Assembly (NCBI GenBank): GCA_033239005.1
Contig: BSQZ01000130.1
Location: forward strand, 126,001-190,000
From: Lamellibrachia satsuma
Taxonomy: Eukaryota; Annelida; Polychaeta; Sabellida; Siboglinidae
Direction: 5' to 3'
Length of the DNA: 64,000 bases
The position numbers and the translations under genes are program-made. Shown here in pieces: positions 14,150-28,300 of this stretch. Each line of letters starts with the position of its first letter. Positions within the stretch are counted from its first letter, which is position 1. The notes beneath the pieces were generated by a model that did not search any database, was not told the DNA's origin, and was given only the letters and a program-made list of their open reading frames with translations.

Positions 14150-14305
14150 ATATATGTATATATATAATTATTAGGTATTATACTGAAAGCATCTGCTAGA
14201 TAGTATGGTGCATGGACAAAAGCCCCACAGACATAAGCTTGTTTCAATTCAATTATACTGTTCATGACTGTTGCTGTAGTACACAGAGACAAGATATTGT
14301 CATGA
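12961..14305. other. Intron 1 stretch without recognised gene
   Basis: An unremarkable stretch, apart from a 103-codon open frame on the - strand (13194-13505). That frame has no motif I recognise and no splice or codon-bias support. A (TA)n run lies at 14080-14147. Confidence 0.45.
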
Positions 14306-14525
14306 ATATACTTCAGGCATGTGGTCAATTCCATTCGAATTGGAACTGGCCCTCAATTCCAGTTCGAGATTGAAATTGACTTTGAATTTTTTTTTATTGG
14401 AATTTTTTTCAAAAATTTATTTTTTTGGGAATTGGAATTGATTTTGTTGGAATTATTGACTTGATACTGTTAATATTTACCCTTATATTTATTTATATTA
14501 CTTTTAAAATCATATTTGTCTGCTA

Positions 14526-15835
14526 TTAGCATGTCACCCTGAATCTGATAACAGCCAGGAAGTTGTCAACATTACAGCATAGACACTGTCTATCTGGTAT
14601 TGAAACATTGTGACCAAGAACAATATAATCGAGCATTTGCATCAAAAAGAGATATGCCCTTATCAGATATCTGTCAATTCTATTTTTAAACATATTCACA
14701 CTACTAGCATTAACACAATCATTTGGCAGTTTGTTCCATTCATTTATCACTCTCTGTGAGAAAGAGTAGTTTCTCATGTCCAACCTACACTGCTCGTTAA
14801 CTAATGCTGCTTTGTGTCCTCTGGTTCTACTGCCTTCTTTAAGTTTGAAGAACATATTCCTATCAACATCCTCATAATCGTTCACTATCTTAAACACTTC
14901 TATTTGGTCTCCTCTTAGTCTCCTGGTCTCTAGTGTTGTCAAACCACATTGTAATAAGCGACTTTCATAACTAAGGTCTCTTAATTCTGGAATCATTTTA
15001 GTTGCTCTTCGTTGTATTCTTTCTAGCTTATCTATGTCTTTTTTTACGATATGGCCTTCATGCTTGAAAACAATATTCCAAATGTGGTCTAACTATTGCT
15101 TTGTACAGGAGTACAATTAGATGTTTCTCCTTATACGTGATAGTTCTCCTAATTAGCCCTAGAAATTGATTTCCTTTCGAAGCAGCAATCCCACGTTGCT
15201 CTGAAACTTTCATGTCAGCATTAAATGTTACTCCTAAATCCTTTTCTTGTGTGGTTCTACCTAGTACAGCATCCCTCATTTTATATTCCTCGTCCATATT
15301 TCCATGTCCTATGTGTATACATTTACACTTCCCAAAATTGAATAACATTTGCCATTTTTCTGACCATTTAACAATTTTTTCTAGATCATCCTGTAAACTT
15401 TGTTTATCTGTATCATTAGTAACCTTTCTGAATACTTTTGTGTCATCTGCAAATTTGAGTACTTTGCTAGATATGTCATCCTCCAAATCATATATATATA
15501 TATATATATATTAAAAACAGTATAGGGCCTAATACTGATCCCTGTGGTACCCCTCTCAAAACAGATTTCCAGTTTGAAATCTCACCATCTACTATTACTC
15601 TGTCTTCTGTGTGTAAGCCACTTTTCTATCCAGTTGATTACATAATTGCCTATACCATGGGCTTTTAGTTTAAGTAACAATCTTTGATGTGGCACTTTAT
15701 CGAAAGCTTTCTGAAAATCTAAGTAGACAACTGGTGACCCGTCATCTACCCACTTTGTAATTTCTTCTAAAAAACATAAGAAATTGGTTAGACATGACCT
15801 TGCTTTTAGGAAGCCTACCCCACTTGAATGCAGCC
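14526..15835 (-). pseudogene. CR1-like LINE fragment (reverse transcriptase, 5'-truncated)
   Basis: The fragment encodes the C-terminal part of a non-LTR reverse transcriptase. From 15835 downward come QKAFDKVPH-type sequence, the FADDTKVF catalytic box near 15440, and then the thumb/C-terminal segment ending NRIDRYLI near 14670. Frames change at about 15480 and 15050. A TA microsatellite (15489-15511) has grown within the LIYIND codons before FADD. It is a close relative of the element at 35781-39674 and retains a stretch near 15720-15790 that the latter has lost. It is dead, and nested in the hAT-like element. Confidence 0.88.
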
Positions 15836-17035
15836 CCTTGTTTATCCAAGCCTAATGTTCAGCCCACAAGTTTCCCATAATAAACATGTCACTGGTCATC
15901 TGTACAATGCTGTTACATGTGGCTGTAGGGTTTGCCCTTTGTAGTAATTAAAAATGTCCCCATGGAGAATACATGTTGGAGATTAGGATGTTGAAGACTC
16001 AAACTTTCCAGTAAATTTATGATACCACCACTGATAGCGATATAAATCTGACTCCTAGCATATTTGCTCCCCCCCGGACATCTGCCCCTTTTTTCTATGA
16101 TAGTTGACAAGTGAAAATCAGTTTGCAGTTTTATCATTATTGCTACAATAACATAACAGTCAATGACAAGTCAAAGTCACTTTAGCCTAATGCAATGGCC
16201 TATCCCCTGGAGTGTGTATGAGATGTTCTTGTCACCAGTTGTCTTCCAGGTATCATTGATAGTCAGATCAGTGGTGGAAGATGGGTTCTTGGGGTGATGC
16301 TTCCACAAACAGTGGTGGACAGTAACGAGTCAGAGATCAGCTGGTTTGGAGTTCCCCTGGTATTAGCTGCCTTAGTTTTCAGGTCCTCACCGACCTTGGC
16401 AGCTTCTATCGGTGCCATGTCACCATCATGGTTGCAGGCAGTCTTGTTGATCGCATTCTGGATCTGGAGATCAGATCAGTGACCACAGCACCCTTGCATG
16501 ATCAGGATCGACGCTGGCTTCACTCCCATTGAAGAGTAATCTTGTTGGTCCCCCTTCTTGGTGTAGGAATGACACTCAAAACATAGCTTCTGACCTCCTC
16601 AGATGCTAGTAGTAATTTCCATGGTGAAGTTATAAGTGAATTCTGACAACTCTGGCTTGTGCATCCAGTTTTATAGGAAAATGGAGTCACTCCAACTCTC
16701 CATGGTAAATGCAATTCAAAAGAAACCTTGTTGAGATGGCTTCTTTCAAATATCCTCAATTGTCCTAACAGGTCCAGGTCCTAATGTCACTGGCTTCTTC
16801 CACAATTGCAATAAAGATAATCCTTTGATTACAGGTTCACCTCCAACTATATAAAGTAATTTATTTGGATGATCTGGCACAAAAACATTAATTGCAATTA
16901 GGGTAATATATATCTTGAATTCATGTTCAGAAATAAAAAATAAGTTAAAAAAACATTTCTTAAAAAACTTACAAATAATCCAGAGGCTACGGACAGGGGC
17001 AAATGTCCAGATTTTGAATAAGGCAAGGGGCTAAT
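15836..17035. other. Interior of hAT-like element, no gene seen
   Basis: I recognise no coding sequence. Short open frames at 16294-16482 and 16520-16759 (opposite strands) have no motif. GGGGCAAATGTCC-type words occur near 16060-16095 (as the complement) and again at 17000-17090. Confidence 0.4.
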
Positions 17036-17090
17036 GTCTGGGGGGGCAAGTGACAAAGGGGCAAATGTCCGGGAGGGGGGCAAATGACCT
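17036..17090 (+). repeat. G-run cluster, possible G-quadruplex
   Basis: Runs of 7, 4, 3 and 6 guanines occur within 45 bases, spaced by 1-11 bases, immediately before the (TG)n tract. The arrangement fits a loose G-quadruplex pattern on the + strand. Confidence 0.5.
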
Positions 17091-17097
17091 GGACTTG

Positions 17098-17960
<863 letters not shown>

Positions 17961-18153
17961 CAATAATTTTGTAATCATATCTAATTAAATATGATTGTGC
18001 ACACATGACAAATAAAACTGTGTTAAAAGCAATTGGATTTGAATTTTTCTTTAGCCTAGGATTTTAACAGTTGGAATTGATTTTTGCAAGGCGGAATTAG
18101 AAATGATTTTTGGAATTGACAAAACAGAATTGACCCCCATGCCTGATAGACTT

Positions 18154-19339
18154 CCTTCATATGTATAGCTTGTACTAATACTATTGTGGATTGCCGATAG
18201 TTGCCCCCTCCCCCCACGATATTCATTACAGTGTTATCAGTCGACTCAGAATAAAATGTAATTAATACATCTCTTTATGAACTTCCGGTTATTACATGTG
18301 GGGTTTAATCTGATCAATAAAGCAAATTAATTTTATATAATTTTGCCTTATTGTCAAGTCACAAGAATTCAGACAGAAATTGTAAAGTGTCATTATAGAA
18401 AGCAGACATGTAATCTGACAGTGTTCAACTGGGTAGATGACGATGCCTTAGTTAGTTTCCTCTCCAGCTAGACATTGCATGGGTGAAATACATTTTATTA
18501 AATATTTAAATGCTTTTAAAAAGTTTGTGTAACTGCATTTGCACTTAATCACAATGAAAGTATTTGTATATTTAAATATTTCCATAAAGAATTTGAAATG
18601 TAAACAGCAACAGCAGGCTTCTGTTGCGCTATAGTTTATACTGTCTTTTGGTGTGTTTCTCCCATGCATCTACCCCCTTAGGTCTCTAGGCATTTAAAAC
18701 ACTGGAGTATGAGACTTATTATGACTGTCAGTAAATAATATCAAATTATTTTCTTGAATAATTTTGCCTAGTACATACGCCATGGCCCATGTTATAAGGC
18801 TGCAGTATATCCTGTAGCACTTATTGAGTTATTGTTATTGTTTTGAGTACGGCCACGTATTGACGGTACGTCTGATCACGTCGAAAATAAATCGGCGGAT
18901 AGGAAAACACTCGTAATTATATCAAACTATTAACAGTTACTCGCACTTTATTGTATTCATACATTTCGATTTACTGTGGGTTATATATATATATATATAT
19001 GCTGACGTTGAAGCACAGCTGTGCTTATTGGGGTGGAACTATATTGTAATCGTAGTGATAAGTCACAATGGTAACGGTAATCCAATTTACTAACCTGGTT
19101 TCGGCTCGTCGCTTCCTGCGCATCGCTCTGCCCTTTGATATCTGACGTTTCCTTGTCGCAGAATAGTCTGTAGATGCATGGTCATATGCGGAAAAAAAAT
19201 CTAAGATGGAACGGTGTCTTTGACCAAGAATGACATCTTGATGCTCTCCGTTTGTCCATGCTCATCACAGTCTTTTGTCGGAAAAGTGGTCACTCGCAGT
19301 GCCTGCGGCTGGCGGACACGGCAATTTCCGCATTTGCAA
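18154..19339. other. Unique DNA before the tandem array
   Basis: Mostly featureless, with a short (TA)n at 18980-19000. An 88-codon - strand frame (19201-19467) carries CKCGNC. It resembles the start of a zinc-binding domain but lacks the rest, and its first half lies inside the first array unit. No function is assigned. Confidence 0.4.
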
Positions 19340-22300
19340 CCACCTTTTCCGCTGCAAATTCTTCCTCGGAAGTCGATCAAAAGTTTTTTCCTTGCATTTG
19401 TAGTACTAGTTGATATATCCAGGAGCCATCCAGTGTACACCAGTTTTCTTTTTATTCGATTTTCCATGCGTTTCGGCCGTTTTTCCGAGAGGTTTTTACT
19501 GTGTGAACGCTGTGCCAGGAGCTCGTACTCAAACCACTCTGCCGCTGAGCCCCCCGCAGAGCAATATGGCGCCGCCCAGCGAAGATAATGGCAAAGTTTA
19601 AAAGGATATTACAAAATTACCGTGGCGTTGCGCCCATCATATAAGGGTGATATATACTGTAAATGGTATGTTATTATGTTTGGGCTATGGTTGTTCGAGT
19701 GCTTCACCCCCCCTTTAAGTACCCAGTCCAAATATACCCCCCCAGTTACAAACCCCAGTCATTGGTATCTTGTGACAGGTGTTGGTGGCGTTGTGAACAC
19801 TAGTGCTGCATGGCAGTGTTGTGGATAGAACACTAGTGGGGCTTGATGGTGTTGTGGATAGAATACTAGTGGGGCGTGGTGGCATTGTGGATAGAACACA
19901 GGTGTTGGTGGCGTTGGAAAAAGAAAGAACACTAGTGAGGTGTGGTGGTGTTGTGGATAGAACAATAGTCGGGCGTGGTGGCTTTGGGGATAGAACACTA
20001 GTGGGGCATGGTGGTGTTGTGGATAGAACAATAGTTCGAAGTAGAACACTAGTGGGGCTTGGTGGTGTTGTGGATAGAACACTAGTGGGGCTTGGTGGTG
20101 CTGTGGATAGAACACTAGTGGGGCGTGGTGGTGTTGTGGATAGGAAGCTAATGGGGCATGGTGGTGTTGTGGATTGAACACTAATGGGCCGTGGTGGTGT
20201 TGTGGATAGAACACTAGTGGGGCATGTTGTTGTTGTGGATAGAACACTAGTGGGACGTCGTGGATAGAACACTAGTGGGGTATGGTGGTGTTGTGGATAA
20301 AACACTAGTGGGGGATGGTGGCGTGGTGGATAGAACATGGAGCATGGTGGCGTTGTGGATAGAACACTAGTGGGGCATGGAAGTGTTGTGGATAGAACAC
20401 TACTCTTGAATGCCGAATAGCGTCCATATACGCGTATTTATTTTATGAAAAATGCGGCGTTGTGGATAGAACACTTGTGGGGCATGGTGATATTGTGGAT
20501 ACAACACTAGTGGGGCATTGTGGATAGAACACTATTGGGGAGTGGTGGTGTTGTGGATAGAACACTAGTGGGCGTTGTGGATAGAACACTAGTGGGCGTG
20601 GTGGCATTGTGGATAGAACACTAGTGGGGCATGGTGGTTTTCTGGTTAGAACACTAGTGGGGTGTGGTGGCATTGTGGATAGAACACTAGTGGGAGTGGA
20701 GGTGTTGTGGATAAAACACTAGTGGAGCAGTTGTGGATAGAACACTAGTGGGGCATGGTGGTGTTGTGGATAGAACACTAGTGGGGCGTGGTGGTGTTGT
20801 GGATAGAACACTAATGAGGCATTATAGATAGAACCAGGTTTGTTTGATTTAAATCATTTGATTTTAATCATTTGATTTAAATCATTTCAAAAAAATAATT
20901 GATTGATGATTTTTATATTTTTTTACTTCGGTTTTTTAGTCGCTGATTTATATGCGCAGTACATAATCATGATAACACGATGCAACACAAGAACATTGGT
21001 GGTAGAAAGGGGAGGATGGTGGGAGGAAAAGCGTCCAATGTGTTGCTTCACGAAAACACGACTTGCGTCAGCGAGTTCGCAACACAAAGGGACAGGGTTT
21101 AACTTGTCACATGACGTTTTGGACTAAAACCATTTTGTGTACTCCGGACTGTTTCTCGTGTTGCAGACCGCACCAAACATGGCAAAGTAGATTCTCACCT
21201 CACATTATATAAATACTATTTTTTTCAAGTGTAAAAATATTCATTTATACCCTGCTGATGCTTAATGTTGATACCTTGCAGATGCGTAATGGCAGAAACC
21301 TGAGCTTGTTTGCTACAGGAACACACAAAGAGTAACTGTTGTTAAAGGTCATTTAATAAATGCATCGTGATAATAAAATACATGTATCGATGAGAAAATA
21401 GCTGGTACAAATATGTTCATCGAGAAAAATATCATATATGTGTAAATCGATGAGATATAGCTTAATCATCAATACAAACTAGCTCACCCACCTTTTCGCT
21501 GCAAATTCTTCCTCGGAAGTCGATCAAAAGTTTTTCCTTGCATTTGTAGTACTAGTTGATATATCCAGGAGCCATCCAGTGTACACCAGTTTTCTTTTTA
21601 TTCGATTTTCCATGCGTTTGACCGTTTTTCCGAGAGGTTTTACTGTGTGAGCTGTGCCAGGAGCTCGTACTCAAACCACTCTGCCGCTGAGCCCCCCCCA
21701 GAGCAATATGGCGCCGCCCAGCGAGATAATGGCAAAGTTTAAAAGGATATTACAAAATTACCGTGGCGTTGCGCCCATCATATAAGGGTGATATATACTG
21801 TAAATGGTATGTTATTATGTTTGGGCTATGGTTGTTCGAGTGCTTCACCCCCTTTAAGTACCCAGTCCAAATATACCCCCAGTTACAAACCCCAGTCATT
21901 GGTATCTTGTGACAGGTGTTGGTGGCGTTGTGAACACTAGTGCTGCATGGCAGTGTTGTGGATAGAACACTAGTGGGGCTTGATGGTGTTGTGGATAGAA
22001 TACTAGTGGGCGTGGTGGCATTGTGGATAGAACACAGGTGTTGGTGGCGTTGGAAAAGAAAGAACACTAGTGAGGTGTGGTGGTGTTGTGGATAGAACAA
22101 TAGTCGGGCGTGGTGGCTTTGGGGATAGAACACTAGTGGGGCATGGTGGTGTTGTGGATAGAACAATAGTTGAAGTAGAACACTAGTGGGGCTTGGTGGT
22201 GTTGTGGATAGAACACTAGTGGGGCTTGGTGGTGCTGTGGATAGAACACTAGTGGGGCGTGGTGGTGTTGTGGATAGGAAGCTAATGGGGCATGGTGGTG

Positions 22301-25300
22301 TTGTGGATTGAACACTAGTGGGCCGTGGTGGTGTTGTGGATAGAACACTAGTGGGGCATGTTGTTGTTGTGGATAGAACACTAGTGGGACGTCGTGGATA
22401 GAACACTAGTGGGGTATGGTGGTGTTGTGGATAAAACACTAGTGGGGGATGGTGGCGTGGTGGATAGAACATGGAGCATGGTGGCGTTGTGGATAGAACA
22501 CTAGTGGGGCATGGAAGTGTTGTGGATAGAACACTACTCTTGAATGCGAATAAGCGTCCATATACGCGTATTTATTTTATGAAAAATGCGGCGTTGTGGA
22601 TAGAACACTTGTGGGGCATGGTGATATTGTGGATACAACACTAGTGGGGCATTGTGGATAGAACACTATTGGGGAGTGGTGGTGTTGTGGATAGAACACT
22701 AGTGGGGCGTTGTGGATAGAACACTAGTGGGCGTGGTGGCATTGTGGATAGAACACTAGTGGGGCATGGTGGTTTTCTGGTTAGAACACTAGTGGGGTGT
22801 GGTGGCATTGTGGATAGAACACTAGTGGGGCATGGTGGCTGGTGGCATAGTGGTTAGAACACTAGTGGGGCATGGCAGCATTATGTGGAGAGAAACACTA
22901 GTTGGGCGGTGGCTTTGTGGATAGAACACTAGTGGGGCATGGTAGTGTTGTGGATAGAACACTAGTGGGGTGTGGTGGTGTTGTGGATAGAACACTAATG
23001 AGGCATTATAGATAGAACCAGGTTTGTTTGATTTAAATCATTTGATTTTAATCATTTGATTTAAATCATTTCAAAAAAATAATTGATTGATGATTTTTTA
23101 TATTTTTTTTACTTCCGGTTTTTTTAGTCGCTGATTTATATGCGCAGTACATAATCATGATAACACGGTACGCAACACAAGAACATTGGTGGTAGAAAGG
23201 GAGGATGGTGGGAGGAAAAAGCGTCCAATGTGTTGCTTCACGAAAACACGACTTGCGTCAGCGAAGTTACGCAACACAAAGGGACAGGGTTTAACTTGTC
23301 ACATGGCGTTTTGGACTAAAACCATTTTGTGTACTCGGACTGTTTCTCGTGTTGCAGACCGCACCAAACATGGCAAAGTAGATTCTCACCTCACATTATA
23401 TAAATACTATTTTTTCAAGTGTAAAAATATTCATTTATACCCTGCTGATGCTTAATGTTGATACCTTGCAGATGCGTAATGGCAGAAACCTGAGCTTGTT
23501 TGCTACAGGAACACACAAAGAGTAACTGTTGTTAAAGGTCATTTAATAAATGCATCGTGATAATAAAATACATGTATCGATGAGAAAATAGCTGGTACAA
23601 ATATGTTCATCGAGAAAAATATCATATATGTGTAAATCGATGAGATATAGCTTAATCATCAATACAAACTAGCTCACCCACCTTTTCCGCTGCAAATTCT
23701 TCCTCGGAAGTCGATCAAAAGTTTTTCCTTGCATTTGTAGTACTAGTTGATATATCCAGGAGCCATCCAGTGTACACCAGTTTTCTTTTTATTCGATTTT
23801 CCATGCGTTTGGCCGTTTTCGAGAGGTTTTACTGTGTGAACGCTGTGCCAGGAGCTCGTACTCAAACCACTCTGCCGCTGAGCCCCGCAGAGCAATATGG
23901 CGCCGCCCAGCGAAGATAATGGCAAAGTTTAAAAGGATATTACAAAATTACCGTGGCGTTGCGCCCATCATATAAGGGTGATATATACTGTAAATGGTAT
24001 GTTATTATGTTTGGGCTATGGTTGTTCGAGTGCTTCACCCCCTTTAAGTACCCAGTCCAAATATACCCCCAGTTACAAACCCCAGTCATTGGTATCTTGT
24101 GACAGGTGTTGGTGGCGTTGTGAACACTAGTGCTGCATGGCAGTGTTGTGGATAGAACACTAGTGGGGCTTGATGGTGTTGTGGATAGAATACTAGTGGG
24201 GCGTGGTGGCATTGTGGATAGAACACAGGTGTTGGTGGCGTTGGAAAAAGAAAGAACACTAGTGAGGTGTGGTGGTGTTGTGGATAGAACAATAGTCGGG
24301 CGTGGTGGCTTTGGGGATAGAACACTAGTGGGGCATGGTGGTGTTGTGGATAGAACAATAGTTCGAAGTAGAACACTAGTGGGGCTTGGTGGTGTTGTGG
24401 ATAGAACACTAGTGGGGCTTGGTGGTGCTGTGGATAGAACACTAGTGGGGCGTGGTGGTGTTGTGGATAGGAAGCTAATGGGGCATGGTGGTGTTGTGGA
24501 TTGAACACTAATGGGCCGTGGTGGTGTTGTGGATAGAACACTAGTGGGGCATGTTGTTGTTGTGGATAGAACACTAGTGGGACGTCGTGGATAGAACACT
24601 AGTGGGGTATGGTGGTGTTGTGGATAAAACACTAGTGGGGGATGGTGGCGTGGTGGATAGAACATGGAGCATGGTGGCGTTGTGGATAGAACACTAGTGG
24701 GGCATGGAAGTGTTGTGGATAGAACACTACTCTTGAATGCCGAATAAGCGTCCATATACGCGTATTTATTTTATGAAAAATGCGGCGTTGTGGATAGAAC
24801 ACTTGTGGGGCATGGTGATATTGTGGATACAACACTAGTGGGGCATTGTGGATAGAACACTATTGGGGAGTGGTGGTGTTGTGGATAGAACACTAGTGGG
24901 CGTTGTGGATAGAACACTAGTGGGCGTGGTGGCATTGTGGATAGAACACTAGTGGGGCATGGTGGTTTTCTGGTTAGAACACTAGTGGGGTGTGGTGGCA
25001 TTGTGGATAGAACACTAGTGGGGCATGGTGGTGTTGTGGGTAGAACACTAGTGGGGCATGGGGGGCGTTGTGGATAGAAACACTAGGTGGGGCGTTGTGG
25101 ATAGAACACTAGTGGGGCATGGTGGTGTTGTGGATAGAACACTAGTGGGGCGTGGTGGTGTTGTGGATAGAACACTAATGAGGCATTATAGATAGAACCA
25201 GGTTTGTTTGATTTAAATCATTTGATTTTAATCATTTGATTTAAATCATTTCAAAAAAATAATTGATTGATGATTTTTATATTTTTTTACTTCCGGTTTT

Positions 25301-28300
25301 TTAGTGGCTGATTTATATGCGCAGTACATAATCATGATAACACGGATGCATAACACAAGAACATTGGTGGTAGAAAGGGGAGGATGGTGGGAGGAAAAAC
25401 GTCCAATGTGTTGCTTCACGAAAACACGACTTGCGTCAGCGAAGTTCGCAACACAAAGGGACAGGGTTTAACTTGTCACATGACGTTTTTGGACTAAAAC
25501 CATTTTGTGTACTCCGGACTGTTTCTCGTGTTGCAGACCGCACCAAACATGGCAAAGTAGATTCTCACCTCACATTATATAAATACTATTTTTTCAAGTG
25601 TAAAAATATTCATTTATACCCTGCTGATGCTTAATGTTGATACCTTGCAGATGCGTAATGGCAGAAACCTGAGCTTGTTTGCTACAGGAACACACAAAGA
25701 GTAACTGTTGTTAAAGGTCATTTAATAAATGCATCGTGATAATAAAATACATGTATCGATGAGAAAATAGCTGGTACAAATATGTTCATCGAGAAAAATA
25801 TCATATATGTGTAAATCGATGAGATATAGCTTAATCATCAATACAAACTAGCTCACCCACCTTTTCCGCTGCAAATTCTTCCTCGGAAGTCGATCAAAAG
25901 TTTTTTCCTTGCATTTGTAGTACTAGTTGATATATCCAGGAGCCATCCAGTGTACACCAGTTTTCTTTTTATTCGATTTTCCATGCGTTTCGGCCGTTTT
26001 TCCGAGAGGTTTTTACTGTGTGAACGCTGTGCCAGGAGCTCGTACTCAAACCACTCTGCCGCTGAGCCCCCCGCAGAGCAATATGGCGCCGCCCAGCGAA
26101 GATAATGGCAAAGTTTAAAAGGATATTACAAAATTACCGTGGCGTTGCGCCCATCATATAAGAGGTGATATATACTGTAAATGGTATGTTATTATGTTTG
26201 GGCTATGGTTGTTCGAGTGCTTCACCCCCCTTTAAGTACCCAGTCCAAATATACCCCCAGTTACAAACCCCAGTCATTGGTATCTTGTGACAGGTGTTGG
26301 TGGCGTTGTGAACACTAGTGCTGCATGGCAGTGTTGTGGATAGAACACTAGTGGGGCTTGATGGTGTTGTGGATAGAATACTAGTGGGGCGTGGTGGCAT
26401 TGTGGATAGAACACAGGTGTTGGTGGCGTTGGAAAAGAAAGAACACTAGTGAGGTGTGGTGGTGTTGTGGATAGAACAATAGTCGGGCGTGGTGGCTTTG
26501 GGGATAGAACACTAGTGGGGCATGGTGGTGTTGTGGATAGAACAATAGTTCGAAGTAGAACACTAGTGGGGCTTGGTGGTGTTGTGGATAGAACACTAGT
26601 GGGGCTTGGTGGTGCTGTGGATAGAACACTAGTGGGGCGTGGTGGTGTTGTGGATAGGAAGCTAATGGGGCATGGTGGTGTTGTGGATTGAACACTAATG
26701 GGCCGTGGTGGTGTTGTGGATAGAACACTAGTGGGGCATGTTGTTGTTGTGGATAGAACACTAGTGGGACGTCGTGGATAGAACACTAGTGGGGTATGGT
26801 GGTGTTGTGGATAAAACACTAGTGGGGGATGGTGGCGTGGTGGATAGAACATGGAGCATGGTGGCGTTGTGGATAGAACACTAGTGGGGCATGGAAGTGT
26901 TGTGGATAGAACACTACTCTTGAATGCCGAATAAGCGTCCATATACGCGTATTTATTTTATGAAAAATGCGGCGTTGTGGATAGAACACTTGTGGGGCAT
27001 GGTGATATTGTGGATACAACACTAGTGGGGCATTGTGGATAGAACACTATTGGGAGTGGTGGTGTTGTGGATAGAACACTAGTGGGGCGTTGTGGATAGA
27101 ACACTAGTGGGCGTGGTGGCATTGTGGATAGAACACTAGTGGGGCATGGTGGTTTTCTGGTTAGAACACTAGTGGGGCGTGGTGGCATTGTGGATAGAAC
27201 ACTAGTGGGGCATGGTGGTGTTGTGGTTAGAACACTAGTGGGGCATGGGGGCGTTGTGGATAGAAACACTAGGTGGGGCGTTGTGGATAGAACACTAGTG
27301 GGGCATGGTGGTGTTGTGGATAGAACACTAGTGGGGCGTGGTGGTGTTGTGGATAGAACACTAATGAGGCATTATAGATAGAACCAGGTTTGTTTGATTT
27401 AAATCATTTGATTTTAATCATTTGATTTAAATCATTTCAAAAAAATAATTGATTGATGATTTTTATATTTTTTTACTTCGGTTTTTTTAGTCGCTGATTT
27501 ATATCGCAGTACATAATCATGATAACACGTCGCATAACACAAGAACATTGGTGGTAGAAAGGGGAGGATGGTGGGAGGAAAAAGCGTCCAATGTGTTGCT
27601 TCACGAAAAACACGACTTGCGTCAGCGAAGTTCGCAACACAAAGGGACAGGGTTTAACTTGTCACATGACGTTTTTGGACTAAAACCATTTTGTGTACTC
27701 CGGACTGTTTCTCGTGTTGCAGACCGCACCAAACATGGCAAAGTAGATTCTCACCTCACATTATATAAATACTATTTTTTCAAGTGTAAAAATATTCATT
27801 TATACCCTGCTGATGCTTAATGTTGATACCTTGCAGATGCGTAATGGCAGAAACCTGAGCTTGTTTGCTACAGGAACACACAAAGAGTAACTGTTGTTAA
27901 AGGTCATTTAATAAATGCATCGTGATAATAAAATACATGTATCGATGAGAAAATAGCTGGTACAAATATGTTCATCGAGAAAAATATCATATATGTGTAA
28001 ATCGATGAGATATAGCTTAATCATCAATACAAACTAGCTCACCCACCTTTTCCGCTGCAAATTCTTCCTCGGAAGTCGATCAAAAGTTTTTTCCTTGCAT
28101 TTGTAGTACTAGTTGATATATCCAGGAGCCATCCAGTGTACACCAGTTTTCTTTTTATTCGATTTTCCATGCGTTTCGGCCGTTTTTCCGAGAGGTTTTT
28201 ACTGTGTGAACGCTGTGCCAGGAGCTCGTACTCAAACCACTCTGCCGCTGAGCCCCCCGCAGAGCAATATGGCGCCGCCCAGCGAAGATAATGGCAAAGT

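Noticed and set aside
19201..19467. CKCGNC-containing - strand frame as a real zinc-finger gene
   Set aside because: It lacks the second Cys pair and any neighbouring exon, and its first half is part of the tandem array unit. Kept only as a note.
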